Position numbers and translations under genes: made by a program
Source: Mansonella perstans
Lineage: Eukaryota > Nematoda > Chromadorea > Rhabditida > Onchocercidae
Assembly (NCBI GenBank): GCA_037074765.1
Contig: JBAMDO010000058.1
Span: 124,001 to 188,000, forward strand
DNA length: 64,000 nt
Direction: 5' to 3'
Notes under the pieces: generated by a model
Told to the model about the DNA's origin: nothing
What the model saw: the letters and a program-made list of their open reading frames with translations, nothing else
The model's database searches: none
Shown here: piece by piece, positions 1 through 19,200 of the stretch
Layout: each line of letters starts with the position of its first letter
How positions within the stretch are numbered: the first letter of the stretch is position 1

Positions 1-87
1 TTTTTTTTTATTTCATTCAATTTTCTTCTAAATGACAATAATCGGATCGTGGATCTTTCGGTAAAATTTACGGATGGAGGAAGAGAG

Positions 88-180
88 ATGAAGATAATTG
101 TCGATGCGTGGCTGTTGCTACTGGTGTGCGGAATAGGGAATGCCCTTGGACACCAAACATATGCACATGCATTGGCGTAG
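88..180 (+). CDS. possible signal-peptide first exon or short ORF
   Basis: A 30-codon frame starts at the ATG at 88 and ends at a TAG at 178-180. It reads as a classic secretory leader: a charged start (MKII), a hydrophobic core (WLLLLVCGIGNALG), then polar residues. A GTAGGC at 176 could act as a splice donor, which would make this the first exon of a secreted protein, but I found no continuing exon between here and 6421. The surrounding 90-240 block is richer in G+C than the rest of the spacer, which fits coding or conserved sequence. An overlapping second frame at 140-400 encodes a His-rich stretch and looks like a shadow. This could also be a chance ORF. Confidence 0.25.
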   Translation: MKIIVDAWLLLLVCGIGNALGHQTYAHALA

Positions 181-470
181 GCATCGACATGGACATCTGC
201 TTCTTCTACAGCCTTTCTTGCCCTTCAATGACCTGACCAAAACAGTCTGCCTTCTTAGTATTCCTTTTCAACATAGCACCATTGCGCAGTGCATTTGTCT
301 GTCCAATTCTTTGTTGATCTGTCGTCCACTTGTATATTTTGTCCGTCTGTCCATTTGTTCCTATTTTCGCCTTGTTGTAGCAATGATATTACAATCATGA
401 ATAAAAACAGCCTTACTATTAAAAATACGCAATCCCTGATACAAATGTTAAAAATATACTTAATGTACCT

Positions 471-513
471 ATATATGTGTGTGTATGTGTATGTGTGTGT
501 GTGTGTGTGTGTC
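471..513. repeat. TG dinucleotide microsatellite
   Basis: An imperfect (TG)n run with TA interruptions. It creates spurious Cys/Val-rich and His/Thr-rich ORFs on the two strands. Confidence 0.9.
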
Positions 514-1786
514 TGTATATGGGTTATATATATATGTAAATAGTCAAAAGTGTTAATATATTCACTACTAAAAGTGTCTGACAAACAACACAAACTATTT
601 TTTATGTTAGCTTAAAAGAAAGAAATTATTCAGGCGCCAATGTCCATTTAAGAATTGTTGCTTACAAATGAGTAAGTTTAGCGTCGGTTGTAGTAAAAAA
701 GATCTGAAATAACATTTTTCTGAAGATCTGAAAAAAGTATTTTTTTTTTTTTTTTTTTTTGTTAACGCTACAAGAAGAATAATTTTTTCCAACAAGAATA
801 TTAAATAGTTGTAGGATGTGCAGAAATTTGAGTTTTTTTTTCAAGTTTTTACTATTTCAACAAATTAAATTAATTTTTTTGACTAAATAATTTTCATTGG
901 ACTTATAATTTTGAATCGTATTCTCAAATTTAATTTATAAAATTGAACTTTTTAAAAAGTTACTGCAAGTTTTTTCATTTTGTTGAATTTGCAAAAAAAA
1001 AAATTTGCTTTCATTTTTGCATTATTAGTATAGTTTCGGCCTATCACATGACGTTCTACAACAACCATCTTTCAATATTTTTAACATAATAACTGCAATT
1101 GTTATCATTTTTTAATCACTGCAACAGTTTAACTGCAAAAACACTATCGTTGTTTATTTCATTCCATCGGTCTCCCTATTTGCTATCCATAGTTGCCTAT
1201 TTTAAACTTTTACCTGTGTTGTGTTGTGATTTAAATTAATGTTTGAAAGACCATCCTTAGTCCCTGTTTTTTTTTTTTTTTTTTTTTTGTTTTTTTTATA
1301 AATTTTCAATAGCAAAATATCAAGCACTCTTACTTCTTCTTCAAAACTAATTCATGATACAATTTGGAAAAATTTAGAATGATAGAGATTGTTGAAGAGA
1401 GTAAAAGAGAATAATGAAAGGTAGAGAGAAATGAGAAGGAGAAGTTTGTTTCATTTCGTCTTTGGTTTAATTTTTTTTTAAAAAGTGGTGATGATGATAT
1501 GATGTGATTTGAATTTGATGTGATGTGATGTTTGGGATGGGGGAGAAAAGAACGAGTTCACAGGGCAGGCCAATTTCTTTTTTGTCTTTTTGCGCAGTTT
1601 TTGTTAAGAAAACAGAAGTATCAATCAATGCAGTCCATGGACATTCTTCGGGACCGTCTCCCACTAAAGTTTGTAAAATTTTTAAAGCAAACTTCTGTAA
1701 AGATGTATGCGTGTATACATGTATGTTTGTGTTCGTGTCTGTCTGTCTATCTTTTCTAGGTGTGTAAAGTACTGAACAAATTTATT

Positions 1787-1912
1787 CATGTATGTGTATG
1801 TGTGTGTGTGTGTATGTGTGTATGTGTATGTGTGTGTATGTGTTTGGGTATGTATGTGTACACGTATGTGTATGTGTGTATGTATATGTGTGTGTGTGTG
1901 TGTGTGTACGTA
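1787..1912. repeat. interrupted TG microsatellite
   Basis: About 125 bp of TG repeats regularly broken by TATG. It is purine/pyrimidine alternating, and the overlapping ORFs on both strands (Cys/Val-rich and His/Thr-rich) are artefacts. Confidence 0.9.
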
Positions 1913-4530
1913 CATATATATGTTGGTGTAACGATGTATCTCTTCATATATTAGAACAATTTTCAATTGTTATACCTTTGAAAACTTCAAAAAAAAAAAA
2001 AAAAAAAAAAGGATATTATAAATAGCATGGTAAATTATGATAATTTGTTATTAATTGAAATGATAATTGAAATGAAATTTTCACATTTCATTTAGACGTA
2101 GCACACAAAAATATTGAATATTTCGTGAAATGAAAAGAGTACCTTTTTTCAATTTGTATTTTATAAGTTTTTATTGGAAAAAAAGAAAATAGTGAGAAAA
2201 GTTCTTGCTGCTGACAAGTGCGTCATTGTTACGGAAAATGCTGCATCAAAACTTTGGAAAATGACAGTTGTTGTAATGTGAAAGGATTTTTTTTTGATAT
2301 GAAAGTAATTTAAATTTTGAACTATTTCAACAATTATGGATGATATCCTTACAGCTAATAATAGATTATATTGTCTTTAGAAGTAAACATTTCAACAATT
2401 TATCTGAAAAAAAAAAAAAAAAAAAAGAAGATAGAGAAGAGTTTAATTAATCAAACTACATTAAAATTGAACCAAAGAAAGGATGAGTAAGCCTTGATTG
2501 GCTAATTGATAAGACGTTGGGGAATTGGAAAATCGGTTTACATTGTGTACCGTGAATTCAATTTAAAATGCTAAATGTCGTTATGTTCCTTTTACTGTAG
2601 ATTTCTTGCATAACCTTTGACTGCGAATAATTCTAAATTCTTTCTATTTGAGGAACATTGAAATACTTATCCATATATATATATATAAATATTATATGAT
2701 ACCATGCATGTATTTCCTAGATAAAAAGGGATTATGCATTAATTTAGTTGGTTTTTGAACAAATCTCAAGTATTCTCATCCTTAACAACTTGAGAGAAGT
2801 CAATTATTTCTCAATGCGGCTATCTAAAGCAGATGCTAAAGTTAATATTTCAGCGAGTCTTGTAGTATAGTATGTGAATATCGTTTTATTTACTTAACCA
2901 CTGGCTGAGTTCCATTGATCGTTTTATTTACATTCTATTAAGCTTAATGACAAAATTGTTTTCTCAGCAATACAGAAATTTTAAGTTGTTCCACTAGTAG
3001 TTTATATTAGCAATTAAAAAAAAGTAGCAATGTTACTGAATAGATTTTACAAAATAGTACATAGTTAACTACATTAAAGATTAGTTATTCAATATTATTA
3101 GATAATGATTGTGTAATAGTGAAGATGGCATAAGTCTGAACTCAATTGTTTTAATAATAATTATTTACGGAGATCATTTCACTGACTTTTAAATCCTACT
3201 ATTCCATAACTCGATCCACAATATTCCGATATTCTAGTACAGAATGTTTCCTGAACTGTTAATGCTGCAATTTTGCAATGAATGAGAAGAGTTTCATAGA
3301 ATAGATAAAGAGGATTGTAGAAAAATCAGGATTTCAGCTTCATTGTAAATTCAGCTAGCCTTAGATTGTAATAATGTTTGAGCTGCTAGAGCGGAAGAAT
3401 TGCTTAGCAAATGGAAAAAATAAATGATATCCTTTATCATTTCTGTATCACTTCAAGAATTCGACACTGGTTCACTATGTGATAACATATTGACAAGACG
3501 CTAATAATTATATAAGCAGTGGTAATTTTGTGTAACAACTATATTAATTCAAGAAAACTTTCATTGTTGAACAGAAGTAATAATTTAGGTTAATTGTAAC
3601 GAATAATGATGTTAAGTGCTAGTTTGAAAACCACATAGTAATCATTGCATTACATATTTCAATATTGTTATGACTAAAATTTGAAACACTAGTCTTCCAC
3701 GATTCTATTTGTTTGTCGATGAAGAATCATGAAAAAGTAGAGTGAGGTATTGAAAATAGCATTCAATTTTTATATCTTTGAAATATTGGAACTTCCGGTG
3801 ATTATATCAACATAACTTGTAATATCTTTTCGAATGACACATGTATTTTTTTTTTCTATATTCAGTGTTAGGTTTTTTTGTAATAAGTAAGTAGTATGAA
3901 ATTCTCGAGAACATTTTGTCTATGAATATTCTAGTAACTCTTTCCTATGAACGAGTAGAAAATTGCGTGAGTAAAATGGATGAATGTAATTTAAAGAAAA
4001 ATTTACTCATTTGAAAATCAGTTTAATGTAAAAATGTTTTTTTTCTAAGATATATTTAAAAATTAGGTTATTTCTTCAAAATTTCATTCCATTACCGATC
4101 AAATTTTTCCTGTTCATCGATTTAAAATAACGCAACAAGTTTTTTCATTTTTTAAAGCGAAAAAGATTTTGAGCAATAAAAGAATAGCATTTCGAAAAAG
4201 GATCTCCCTCCCGTACCCTGCGGTGTGCTGTGCTGTGAGAATGAATCAGCGTTGAAAAAACCAGCAACCATCAGGGCCATTACCAGCAACCACATTTGTC
4301 ACTAAAACGCCCATTAACCTGTCCGCTATTGCTTGTGATCATTATTGATAATTATTATTTAAAAATCATTCATTTGGCCGATTTCTAATTTACTCGTTCA
4401 AGTACTCTGATTGAAGGAGAGAGTGGAGAAAAAGGAACAGGATGTGACGTAAAATTAATAGAATTGAAAGTATCTGTAGAATACTGATTGTTTGATTAAT
4501 GATTAATGCTCATTGAAGATGAAATTGACG

Positions 4531-4531
4531 A

Positions 4532-4591
<60 letters not shown>

Positions 4592-4643
4592 AATGGATGA
4601 TGATGATAATAATGGATGATGATGATGATGATGATGATGATGT
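4531..4643. repeat. GAT trinucleotide repeat
   Basis: A long (GAT)n tract with two short interruptions (TAATGGATG and TAATAATGG). It yields poly-Asp, poly-Met or poly-Ile frames depending on strand and is not coding. Confidence 0.9.
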
Positions 4644-4867
4644 ATGTGGGACACACACACAGAAAAAGAAATTGCAATTACTAGCTCATTTTTATCACTA
4701 CACATTATCATCAAAATCCATGGCAAAATCGTTATCATATTTGAGTTATTGTCGTCATAATTATCCATTTCTGCCTGTTACCATTACTATCGTCATGGCC
4801 GATATGTCCTTCACCTGATTGCGTATCATCAATTTATGGCATTGCCAACCATCACTCTTAAATGTTT

Positions 4868-4911
4868 GCCAATCTCTCTCTCTCTTTCTCTTTCTCGCTC
4901 TCTATCTCTGA
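4868..4911. repeat. CT-rich tract
   Basis: A (CT)n/(TTTCTC)n polypyrimidine tract on the plus strand. No gene is attached. Confidence 0.8.
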
Positions 4912-6420
4912 TTACTCTTTAGCAATGAAATGGTAATATTGATAATATAATGATAAAATGCAATGATCAAAATATGTCCATCTAACATATGATAATTTTA
5001 GAGACAAATGTATAAGCAAAAATGATAAGAGAAAAAACGAATATAGATTTGGCCGTTTATTTTTTTGCACTCCAAATATATTACTATTTCAAGATAGTGC
5101 TAAAATTAGAAATTACAAAAGCAAAAACTTACAGTTTAAATACTTACAGTAATAAAAATTGTATGAGCATAGCGATATGTCAATAAGTCAAATAGCAATA
5201 ACAAATGCAAGCAAATGTTATCGTCTACAGAAATAGTATAGATTGTATTTAAAATTGTATATTAAATATGTCTGAAAATTAATGAATTGTTATTATCTAC
5301 AGCTAAATTTTTTATATTTAAAAAAAAAAAGTTATATTTTAAATTTTCAAAAGAAATTTTTTTTTTTTTTTTAACAAAAATACGTATTCAAAAGTAGAAT
5401 CTTATAGAGATCAGCTTCTTTTAAACGAATGTATATACTGAACGTATAATATTTCGCAAAACTATCAAACGTTCGATATGTCATACAAAAATTTAATTCA
5501 CGCATGTCATTCATAGATTGGTACTGAACATGATGTTTTAAACATATTCATTTCACTTAACTTTTTTCAACTTTATATTACTTTACTCAGCAATATGCAA
5601 AACGCCATTCTATGCTTAGTTCACATTTCATTGGAGGTGGTACTTTAATGTTTTATCCTTTTAATTATTATCATTTTCAAATTATGCATCCCTGCTGCTT
5701 ATGGATGAATTTAGTCTTGATAACAGACAATTGCAAAAGCACAACTCTGTATCAGAAATATTAATATGCTTAAATATGCTTCATTAATATTAATATACTT
5801 AAAATACTTCGATATGCTTAAATCATTTAGTCAACTATTTAGTATGAGTGCTGTACGAATTTTCTCCGGAACGTGTTTAGCTTGTGGTTGTTGAACTGCT
5901 TATGCTGTTCCGTTTACTATTAACTTATACCGTATTGCTTAATTGGAAATAAATGAAATTTTAACTGAAAATAAATTCAATAATGGAAGATTTCATCTTG
6001 TGTTAATCAGAAGAATTAACTCTTCTAAGTCATTATCACGTATCTGATGTATTGAATACAAAAATTGTCTTTATTTGGAGCGATTTCCAATAGACTTGCA
6101 TTTAATGTTAAATGTCGGACTTCTGTTTTTTAGCTCGATCTCTCCCTAATCTTTGCTTATGCTCTTCCCATCATCCTTTGACCTTGTAATGACCGTTACT
6201 GTATAGTTGAAATTAGCCAACCAAAATTCAGAGATTTTTTGATTGATCGATATGTGAATACAATCATTTATAGACGATTCTGGAAAATGCTTGAATGAGC
6301 CATGTACTTTCAAGTATTTTTTCCGAAAATGGATTTGTATTTTTCTGAATTAGATAATGCTATTTAAAACTAAACTCATTAAACAATATCAATGTACAAC
6401 CATAAAAATGACATTTGTAG

Positions 6421-13083
<6,663 letters not shown>

Positions 13084-13199
13084 AGAAATTTCTACACTAT
13101 TAAAAAGTGTGTTGGAATAAGAATCAGGAAAACTGTTTAATACCGGTGGTAAAATACATTTTGTAGTTGTTGAACATTTATATGACTTAATTTTTATTT

Positions 13200-13819
13200 T
13201 TATAACTCTTTAATTTTTATGAACTCTTTAAGTTTGTCTTTTAACAACGTTGCCCATTTTCTATGAGCGCTGATACCCAAATTGTTCCCACTTCTGAAAG
13301 CGCCTAGTTTATCATTCTTTACGATCATTTCTTGATTTGTTTCTTCTCTTATTTTTTTTCCAATTGATCTATTATTTTGTACATAATAGAATTGGCGTGA
13401 AATATCACTGAAATTTTGCAAATGTTGAGTTTCTAGTAGTAACTGATTCACTTCACTACAATAACAAAAACAGATAACTCGAAGTTATCGTAACTGTTTA
13501 GCGCTTTTTTGAAATAAATGAGGGCTGTTCATTATGCTGTTCATTTCATGAAAAATCAGAGGCAAAACATTTCTGGTGGAGAAGGAAGGGAAATCTAAAA
13601 AATGACCTAACTTAGCAGTACCATCAGTGGCAATAATACTTCAGTATCACATTTATCAAATATCTCTACACAGTGATTACCAATTTTTTCAGGAGTCACT
13701 TCGGCTTTTTTATTTTTACCAGGGACCATGAGTTTAAAATAACAAGTTTGGTCAATTTGAAAATAAATTTTAATCAGAACTTTTAACATATTCGTTAAAA
13801 GGAAAAAAATATTTGTCAA
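13200..13819 (-). CDS. possible minus-strand exons, uncharacterised
   Basis: Two neighbouring open stretches on the minus strand look coding but have no secure start. The upstream one (about 13819-13640) contains the string VTPEKIGNHCVEIFDKCDTE, which loosely recalls the segment before the last EF-hand of neuronal calcium sensors (TPEKR...IF..MD), although no canonical calcium loop follows. The downstream one (about 13435-13200, stop at 13202-13200) encodes LLLETQHLQNFSD... through a basic C-terminus ending KEFIKIKEL. They can be joined in phase by a GTATTA donor after the CDTE codons (about 13646) and an ATCAG acceptor near 13436, but both sites are weak. The end lies about 120 bp from the stop of the convergent TEAD gene. 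It could equally be the 3' part of the 15610-16199 gene or a decayed gene. Confidence 0.25.
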
Positions 13820-15460
13820 AAAGCTTATTTTCTAGTCACGCTCGCGGTCCATTTTTTCCAGTGGTTAGGGACTACTGGAACTGTTTACTTGAATTATTCA
13901 AAAAAATTATTCCTAATGCATTTTTCTTCTTCCTGCAAGAGGATAAAAAAACAAACTTTTTCAATGATTTCAATTTATTATTTTTTAGGGTTGAATTTTT
14001 CCTTTTTTCTTATAAAAATAATGCAATTTTTGCCTTTTTACCAATCAGATGTATTTACATGTGCATTTTGTTCAACTTTTGTGCTTTTTCTTTGTCTCCA
14101 TTTTTCAATTTGCATTTATTATTCTGTTAAATGAAATATACGTGTTTCTTTATTTTTCCTCTTCATTCTTCTCCCAAATAGATGTTATATTGAACATTGA
14201 TGCTTGTTTCTCGTTGTTATATTGCAATGATTTATGTATCATTTGCAAAGATCCAAATAACGGCGCTAATGTCGTAACTAAATGAAGATATGATACGGCT
14301 TGAAATATTCAATAGAATTGTCATATTTCAGCAAACGCATTTTAAATTTTTTGAAAAATTAAAAGAAAGACGTGATTTTTATTTAATTAATGAGTCTGTT
14401 GCCTTCTTTTTTGTCCCTTTATTTGGATTTTCCTAAAATATAAGCTTATTTTAAGTTTAAAATTGTTGAAATTTAACATAGTGGTTGAAGTTCCGCTTTT
14501 TTGTTATCAAAAACATACACACATCTGTTGTATTCCAACCGTAAACATTTGGTAGTTTATATTTGTATAACTGTGTAAATACAAAATTTTTTAAAGAAAC
14601 TGATAACGCGATCTGTCGAAATTTTTAAACAAAACTGTGAAGGAATAGAATTTTAAGCATCGAAGAGGTTCATTGTTCTTTTAATATCGCTATTATTTTT
14701 AACTTCAGTAGAGTTTGATTCAGTAGCTTTCAATACTGACCAGCCATAGCCAACTTAAATTTAATTTATAGCTTTATCAGTCTATAAATCATTGCCGGAA
14801 ACTTCACGAGTTGCTGAAGGCTTTTCTGTAGTGTCAGAGGCATCTGACAGAAATTGAATTTCAGGAAGTAGAGGAGAAGGAATCTTATGATGGTAAAAGT
14901 TTTGAAAAGCTTATTTGTCGAGGAAAGTTTTTAAACTTTGTTGAGAACTTAGATTTAATCGCTCATTCTTCCTCCATCCTTCTTTCTTGTTTCAATTGGA
15001 TTTTTTTCATGATATTTTTATCGAAGTGGTTCAGATTTTATAGTTAAGAAAATTGTTCTATTCTTCATTTCTTTTAATTTCTTCCTTTTGTTGTCGTCAT
15101 CCACGGAAAGCTTTGCAGATGTTTATTTAAGATGGAATGAAATAGGTCACAAATTTCAAAACGATCTCTTATGCGCAATCATAATTTTGACACTCAGTGA
15201 CTGAACCAAATTAACGTACCATGAAATATTTTAGATTTTGCTTGTTGAAATTAAATTCAGCCGCTATTGTGAACATTTTTTAAGGTTTGTTTTAAGTCCA
15301 GAATTTCAAATCAATGTATTTTGGAAATAACATCGATAGTAATAATGTTGATAATAATAATAGCAATTGCTGAAGTTGCAGTCGCTGGCATAATTAGGGC
15401 AGCTATGACAATAAGCTGAAATTTCAGATTTTTTTCGAGAGCACTGACATATTTCAAATA
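13820..15460. other. mostly non-coding, with one open minus-strand stretch
   Basis: AT-rich sequence. On the minus strand at about 14920-14795 there is a 42-codon frame ending in TAG, with Pro/Ser/Thr/Glu-rich content (EIQFLSDASDTTEKPSATRE). It may be a terminal exon of the gene starting at 16199. Otherwise I see nothing beyond T-rich tracts whose plus-strand ORFs are Phe-rich artefacts. Confidence 0.4.
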
Positions 15461-15592
15461 TCACTGGATATGACGCTTTTTCTTTTTACGGCCTACATCC
15501 ATTAGTACCAGCGGAAATTTAAGTTTTTGCTGAAAATCGGTTGCAGGTGATAGTGAGTTTTTCTTGCCGACCTTTGTCAAGTATTTCATGAC
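15461..15592 (-). CDS. candidate exon or downstream cistron, basic C-terminus
   Basis: On the minus strand a good acceptor (TTCATTTAG) is followed at 15592 by a 43-codon open frame beginning VMKYLTKVGKKNSL and ending in a basic cluster (GRKKKKRHIQ) with a TGA at 15463-15461. A second frame through the same sequence (HEILDKGRQEKLTITC) is also open for 24 codons. It begins only 17 bp after the stop of the preceding ORF. It is therefore probably an alternative or true 3' exon of that gene, reached from an internal donor such as GTAACC about 120 bp upstream, or a very close second cistron with its own ATG (15589). Function unknown. Confidence 0.3.
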   Translation of the reverse strand, partial: VMKYLTKVGKKNSLSPATDFQQKLKFPLVLMDVGRKKKKRHIQ

Positions 15593-15609
15593 CTAAATGA
15601 ATGAATCTG

Positions 15610-16199
15610 TCAATCTTTTAAATTCATAAGTTTGAAAACTTCAAAATCAGCATCAAAACAATTAATTATTATAGCTATTTCTTCATAATAATAAAATGCA
15701 CTGTTAATAATCGTATAAGCGTAAAGGTTACGGACATCGAGTTGTTCAGCGAAATGATTTGCTGGATTTAACACAGGTTGTTTGGCAATATTTTGCAGCG
15801 TTAACAGATCATCCAAACTATCACGTGATTCTACTTCTGGCGAATCATCTAGTCGATTATATCCCTGAGGAGTTATGAAAAAATATTAAAGAGTGGTTTT
15901 AAAAAAGACAGACAATTGTTGAAATTTTAATTTCAATTTTTATTTAAAAAAAATTTTCACTTTATTGAATTGGAATAGGCAGTTCAGAAATGTTTTAAAT
16001 TAACTGAAGGAACTGTGCGAGTTAATAAAACTTATGTGTTCATTTACGTAACCAGTTCATTTCGACGTAAAATAGAATTTATGTCATTTTCAAGCTGTGA
16101 TGCTGGTGACAACTGTTTCTTCTGTCGAACTTCATAACTGCATACCAAGTCAAAGTAGACCGCCAGAGATGTGACGGTAGCCAAACCTACTAGATACAT
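15610..16199 (-). CDS. small protein with hydrophobic N-terminus, uncharacterised
   Basis: Two exons on the minus strand: 16199-16053 and 15864-15610, joined in phase 0, giving 133 residues. A TTTTTAG acceptor lies one base before the ATG, which suits a trans-spliced start, although it could be an internal exon. Residues 1-20 (MYLVGLATVTSLAVYFDLVC) form a hydrophobic segment, either signal peptide/anchor or a membrane helix of a longer protein. The middle is acidic and polar (DDSPEVESRDSLDDLL) and the tail is aromatic and hydrophobic. The donor used (CTG followed by GTTACG) is weak; the better-looking GTAAAT six bases on would put a stop into the next exon. The real 3' end may differ because coding-looking sequence continues at 15592. 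I do not recognise the family. Confidence 0.4.
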
Positions 16200-16200
16200 G

Positions 16201-19200
16201 CTAAAAATATCGCAATTTAACATTTTTTAAGACTTGGTAATGATGTCAAAACAATTGCCGCTCTATAAAACGATCGTCATATACATTTCTATGATTTCCA
16301 CTTAATTATCTTCCACTTAAAATTGACATTGTCTGAGTTAACTTGGATTTACCACTGATTATCAAAAATGCATAGAAGACTGTTCTGAAATTTGTGGCTA
16401 ATTTCGTTCCATGTTAAATAAATATCTGCAAACATTTCGTGGATTAAAACAACAAAAGAAAGAAATTAAAAGAAGTGAAGAATAAAACAATAATCTTAAT
16501 TATGCAAATTTAAACCATTTCGATATAAATATCATGAGTAAGATCCAATAGGAGTAAGAGAGAAGAATGAAGGGAGAAAGTGTGATTAAATTTAAGTTCT
16601 TAACAAATTTTAAAAATTTTTCTTGATATATAAATTTTTCAAAATATTCATTGTCATATAATTCCTTCATGCTCTATTTATTAAAATTCAATTTCTGTTG
16701 AATGCTTCTAATACTACAAATGATGAGCACTCAGAAATTCGTGAAGTTGCCGATAATGAATTACAGACTGATAGACCTAAACTAGGCGTATTTTTATTCT
16801 TTTAAAAGTTCGCTTTGACAGCTTGGATCAGTTTAGAAGAATCTTTGAAAAGACGTGGTAAAATAAAAGGGAGGGGCATGAAGCATGTATGATGATGTAT
16901 GATTGCATGAGATGTACAGGCGTAAAATAGGATATAGGGGCGGCGCATTGAAAGGCAAGTTTCATGGCCTGATCATCTTTGATATAGTTTTTTGATTCCT
17001 GAACATATAAATAATATGTTCTGTTCTTAATTAACGGTCATTGAACACTTTTGAACGGAAGTGTCGCAAATAATATTTTTTGAAATAAGATTAAGTGCAA
17101 TTTTAGAACAATTTTTGCTTTTTTAACTTTCAAAAATTGCCAGTGAATATTTTGGATTTTTCCCAGGATAAATTATATAAGTATCAATGAATAAGAATAA
17201 ACAATTCTTGCATTCTTTGCAAAAAATTCTATATTTAAACTAGACCACTAATTTTCCTTTATCGATCAGTAACACAAGTTTGCTAGAAATTATCAAAAAT
17301 GCTTTTACGGCCAAACTTCCATAGTAATTGCTTAGGCAAAACTTTTACGGCAATTTTTTTTACCATTGAAACAATTCAATATGGCAAAAATGTTTCATCA
17401 TAATAAATGCTAAAATACATGCTTACGCAAGCATTTATTATGAATGCTAACTTGGAAAAAAATTGCATACGCCAACGATTCTTTCAGAAAAAATGACCTT
17501 TCTTGAAGTGCTTGTTGCAAATAAGATAGCTCACTTAAAAAAAGCATTTTTAAAAAGTTCAATCATTCACAGTTACACAGTCAATATTGTTACGCAAGTT
17601 AGAAAAACATTTTCTTCTGTTTTTTCTATCTTGAAAAAATAGGATTCGTAATTTAAAAAATGAAAATTTTCAAAAGGGACAGCGAAGTGATTACTGATAT
17701 GGATTGATAAAGGACTTATGATAGTAGTAAGCAAAAAAATGTAAATTATTGAAAGATTCGAAAGTTATTGATATTGAGAATATATGAGCTGCAAGTATTT
17801 CAATGTAATTAATAAAGCGATTCATAAAAACGAATGCAAGAAATGGAAGTATGTGAAGACTTTTTTACTTGAAATATTTTCTTAATTCTCATGCAAACAT
17901 TGTCTAGTAATTTTTGCTGATTATATTTTTTTGGCTGAACTTTATTTAAGGAAAAATAATAGATTTAATTATTAGAAATAAATAATATTTTCAACATAAC
18001 TTAGTTTTATAATAAAATGTAGTATAGGCCCAGTCATTTGGCTATGCCTTGTTCGAGTAATAATCCTTTTTCTTTCAAATGATGGTTACCTTTTTTGTTA
18101 ATTACTTTATCCATTGTGAGTCAAAAGATCAGCAAAAAAAAGTGATATTTAGTCGATCAGCATTGGGCCATGAAAGCTGCGATCTTTCCATTGCAAGTTG
18201 TAAATCTTATAATAAGGATAACTAACTTTTATTTTAGAAACTTTGCATTAGAAAATAACAATTCACATTTATTCTACAATTCAACAAATGGAAAAAGAAT
18301 AAATGTAAATACTATTTGAAAATAGAATTGGATGACCGTTTAGAATTTATTAAATTCAAAATGCTGTGTTTCGGAATTTACAGTACATTCTGAAAAAACA
18401 TATCTTGATTTGTTCTATAAATTTACTTTTCGTTTTGTTTTCCTTTTAAATCACATCTGAATAGCATCAATTTGCATTTAATCCTACCCTTGCAATGATA
18501 GAGAACAAGTCTTACCATCAACGTTAGCAATTGACTGATTAATTACATCAATCAGTGCAGACAAAAAATTAATTCATTGCAATATATATTTCTAAATTGA
18601 AATTAATCGTCAATGTCAACAATTTTAATAAGCTAATTATAACAATTATTGCACGAGCTATGCTTTCAGACAATTTGTATCACAAACTTATTAGTCAATA
18701 CAATCTCGCTAAATATTTGGACAGAATGCTAGAAATAATTTGTTTTTCACTTAGTCATTAGCAGAGAGTTGTTGATTAAAAGTGACATTTTATGTTTGTT
18801 AAATGAAGTAACGAATTGACCAATGAGTTAGCATCATTCATTTCTGAATAAAGACAAATTTTTCTTTACGGTTAAAGATACGGGAAAAAAATTTCTATTT
18901 AAAAAAATATGTGATAGTTGCGGTGGAGCGGAATAAAAAAATCTTTTTAGAAAATCCGCCTCGTATATTTTCGTATAAATAAGAGAACTTCAAATATTTT
19001 TATCAAAAATTTGTTGATTTCATATACAACTTTCAACCTAAACTTTGGTTAAATCATTGAGAACAACATCATATTGCTTTTATCGTGCGAAGATACTTTA
19101 ACAAACGTTTAAAATGTAACATGAATACGTACAGGCCAACCTCTGATCATTTGGCTTGCAAAGTACTACATATTCTCTTTCGAAAGTTTTTTAAATATGT

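Larger units (their letters stand above)
181..6420. other. spacer with microsatellites upstream of the TEAD gene
   Basis: About 6.2 kb with no exon I can support. It holds TG repeats (471-513 and about 1787-1912), poly-T or poly-A runs (740-760, 1267-1287, 1990-2010, 2407-2426), a GAT trinucleotide repeat (4531-4643) and a CT-rich tract (4868-4911). A relatively GC-rich block at 4200-4330 contains a short direct repeat (CCAGCAACCA, twice about 21 bp apart) and may be promoter or 5' UTR sequence. ORFs inside the repeats are low-complexity artefacts. Confidence 0.6.

Noticed and set aside
255..593. 112-codon minus-strand ORF rich in His and Thr
   Set aside because: Its core is the reverse complement of a TG microsatellite; the composition is a repeat artefact.
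1682..1966. Overlapping ORFs on both strands across a TG repeat
   Set aside because: Low-complexity dinucleotide translation with no splice context.
4496..4818. Poly-Asp, poly-Ile and poly-His ORFs
   Set aside because: Produced by the GAT trinucleotide repeat.
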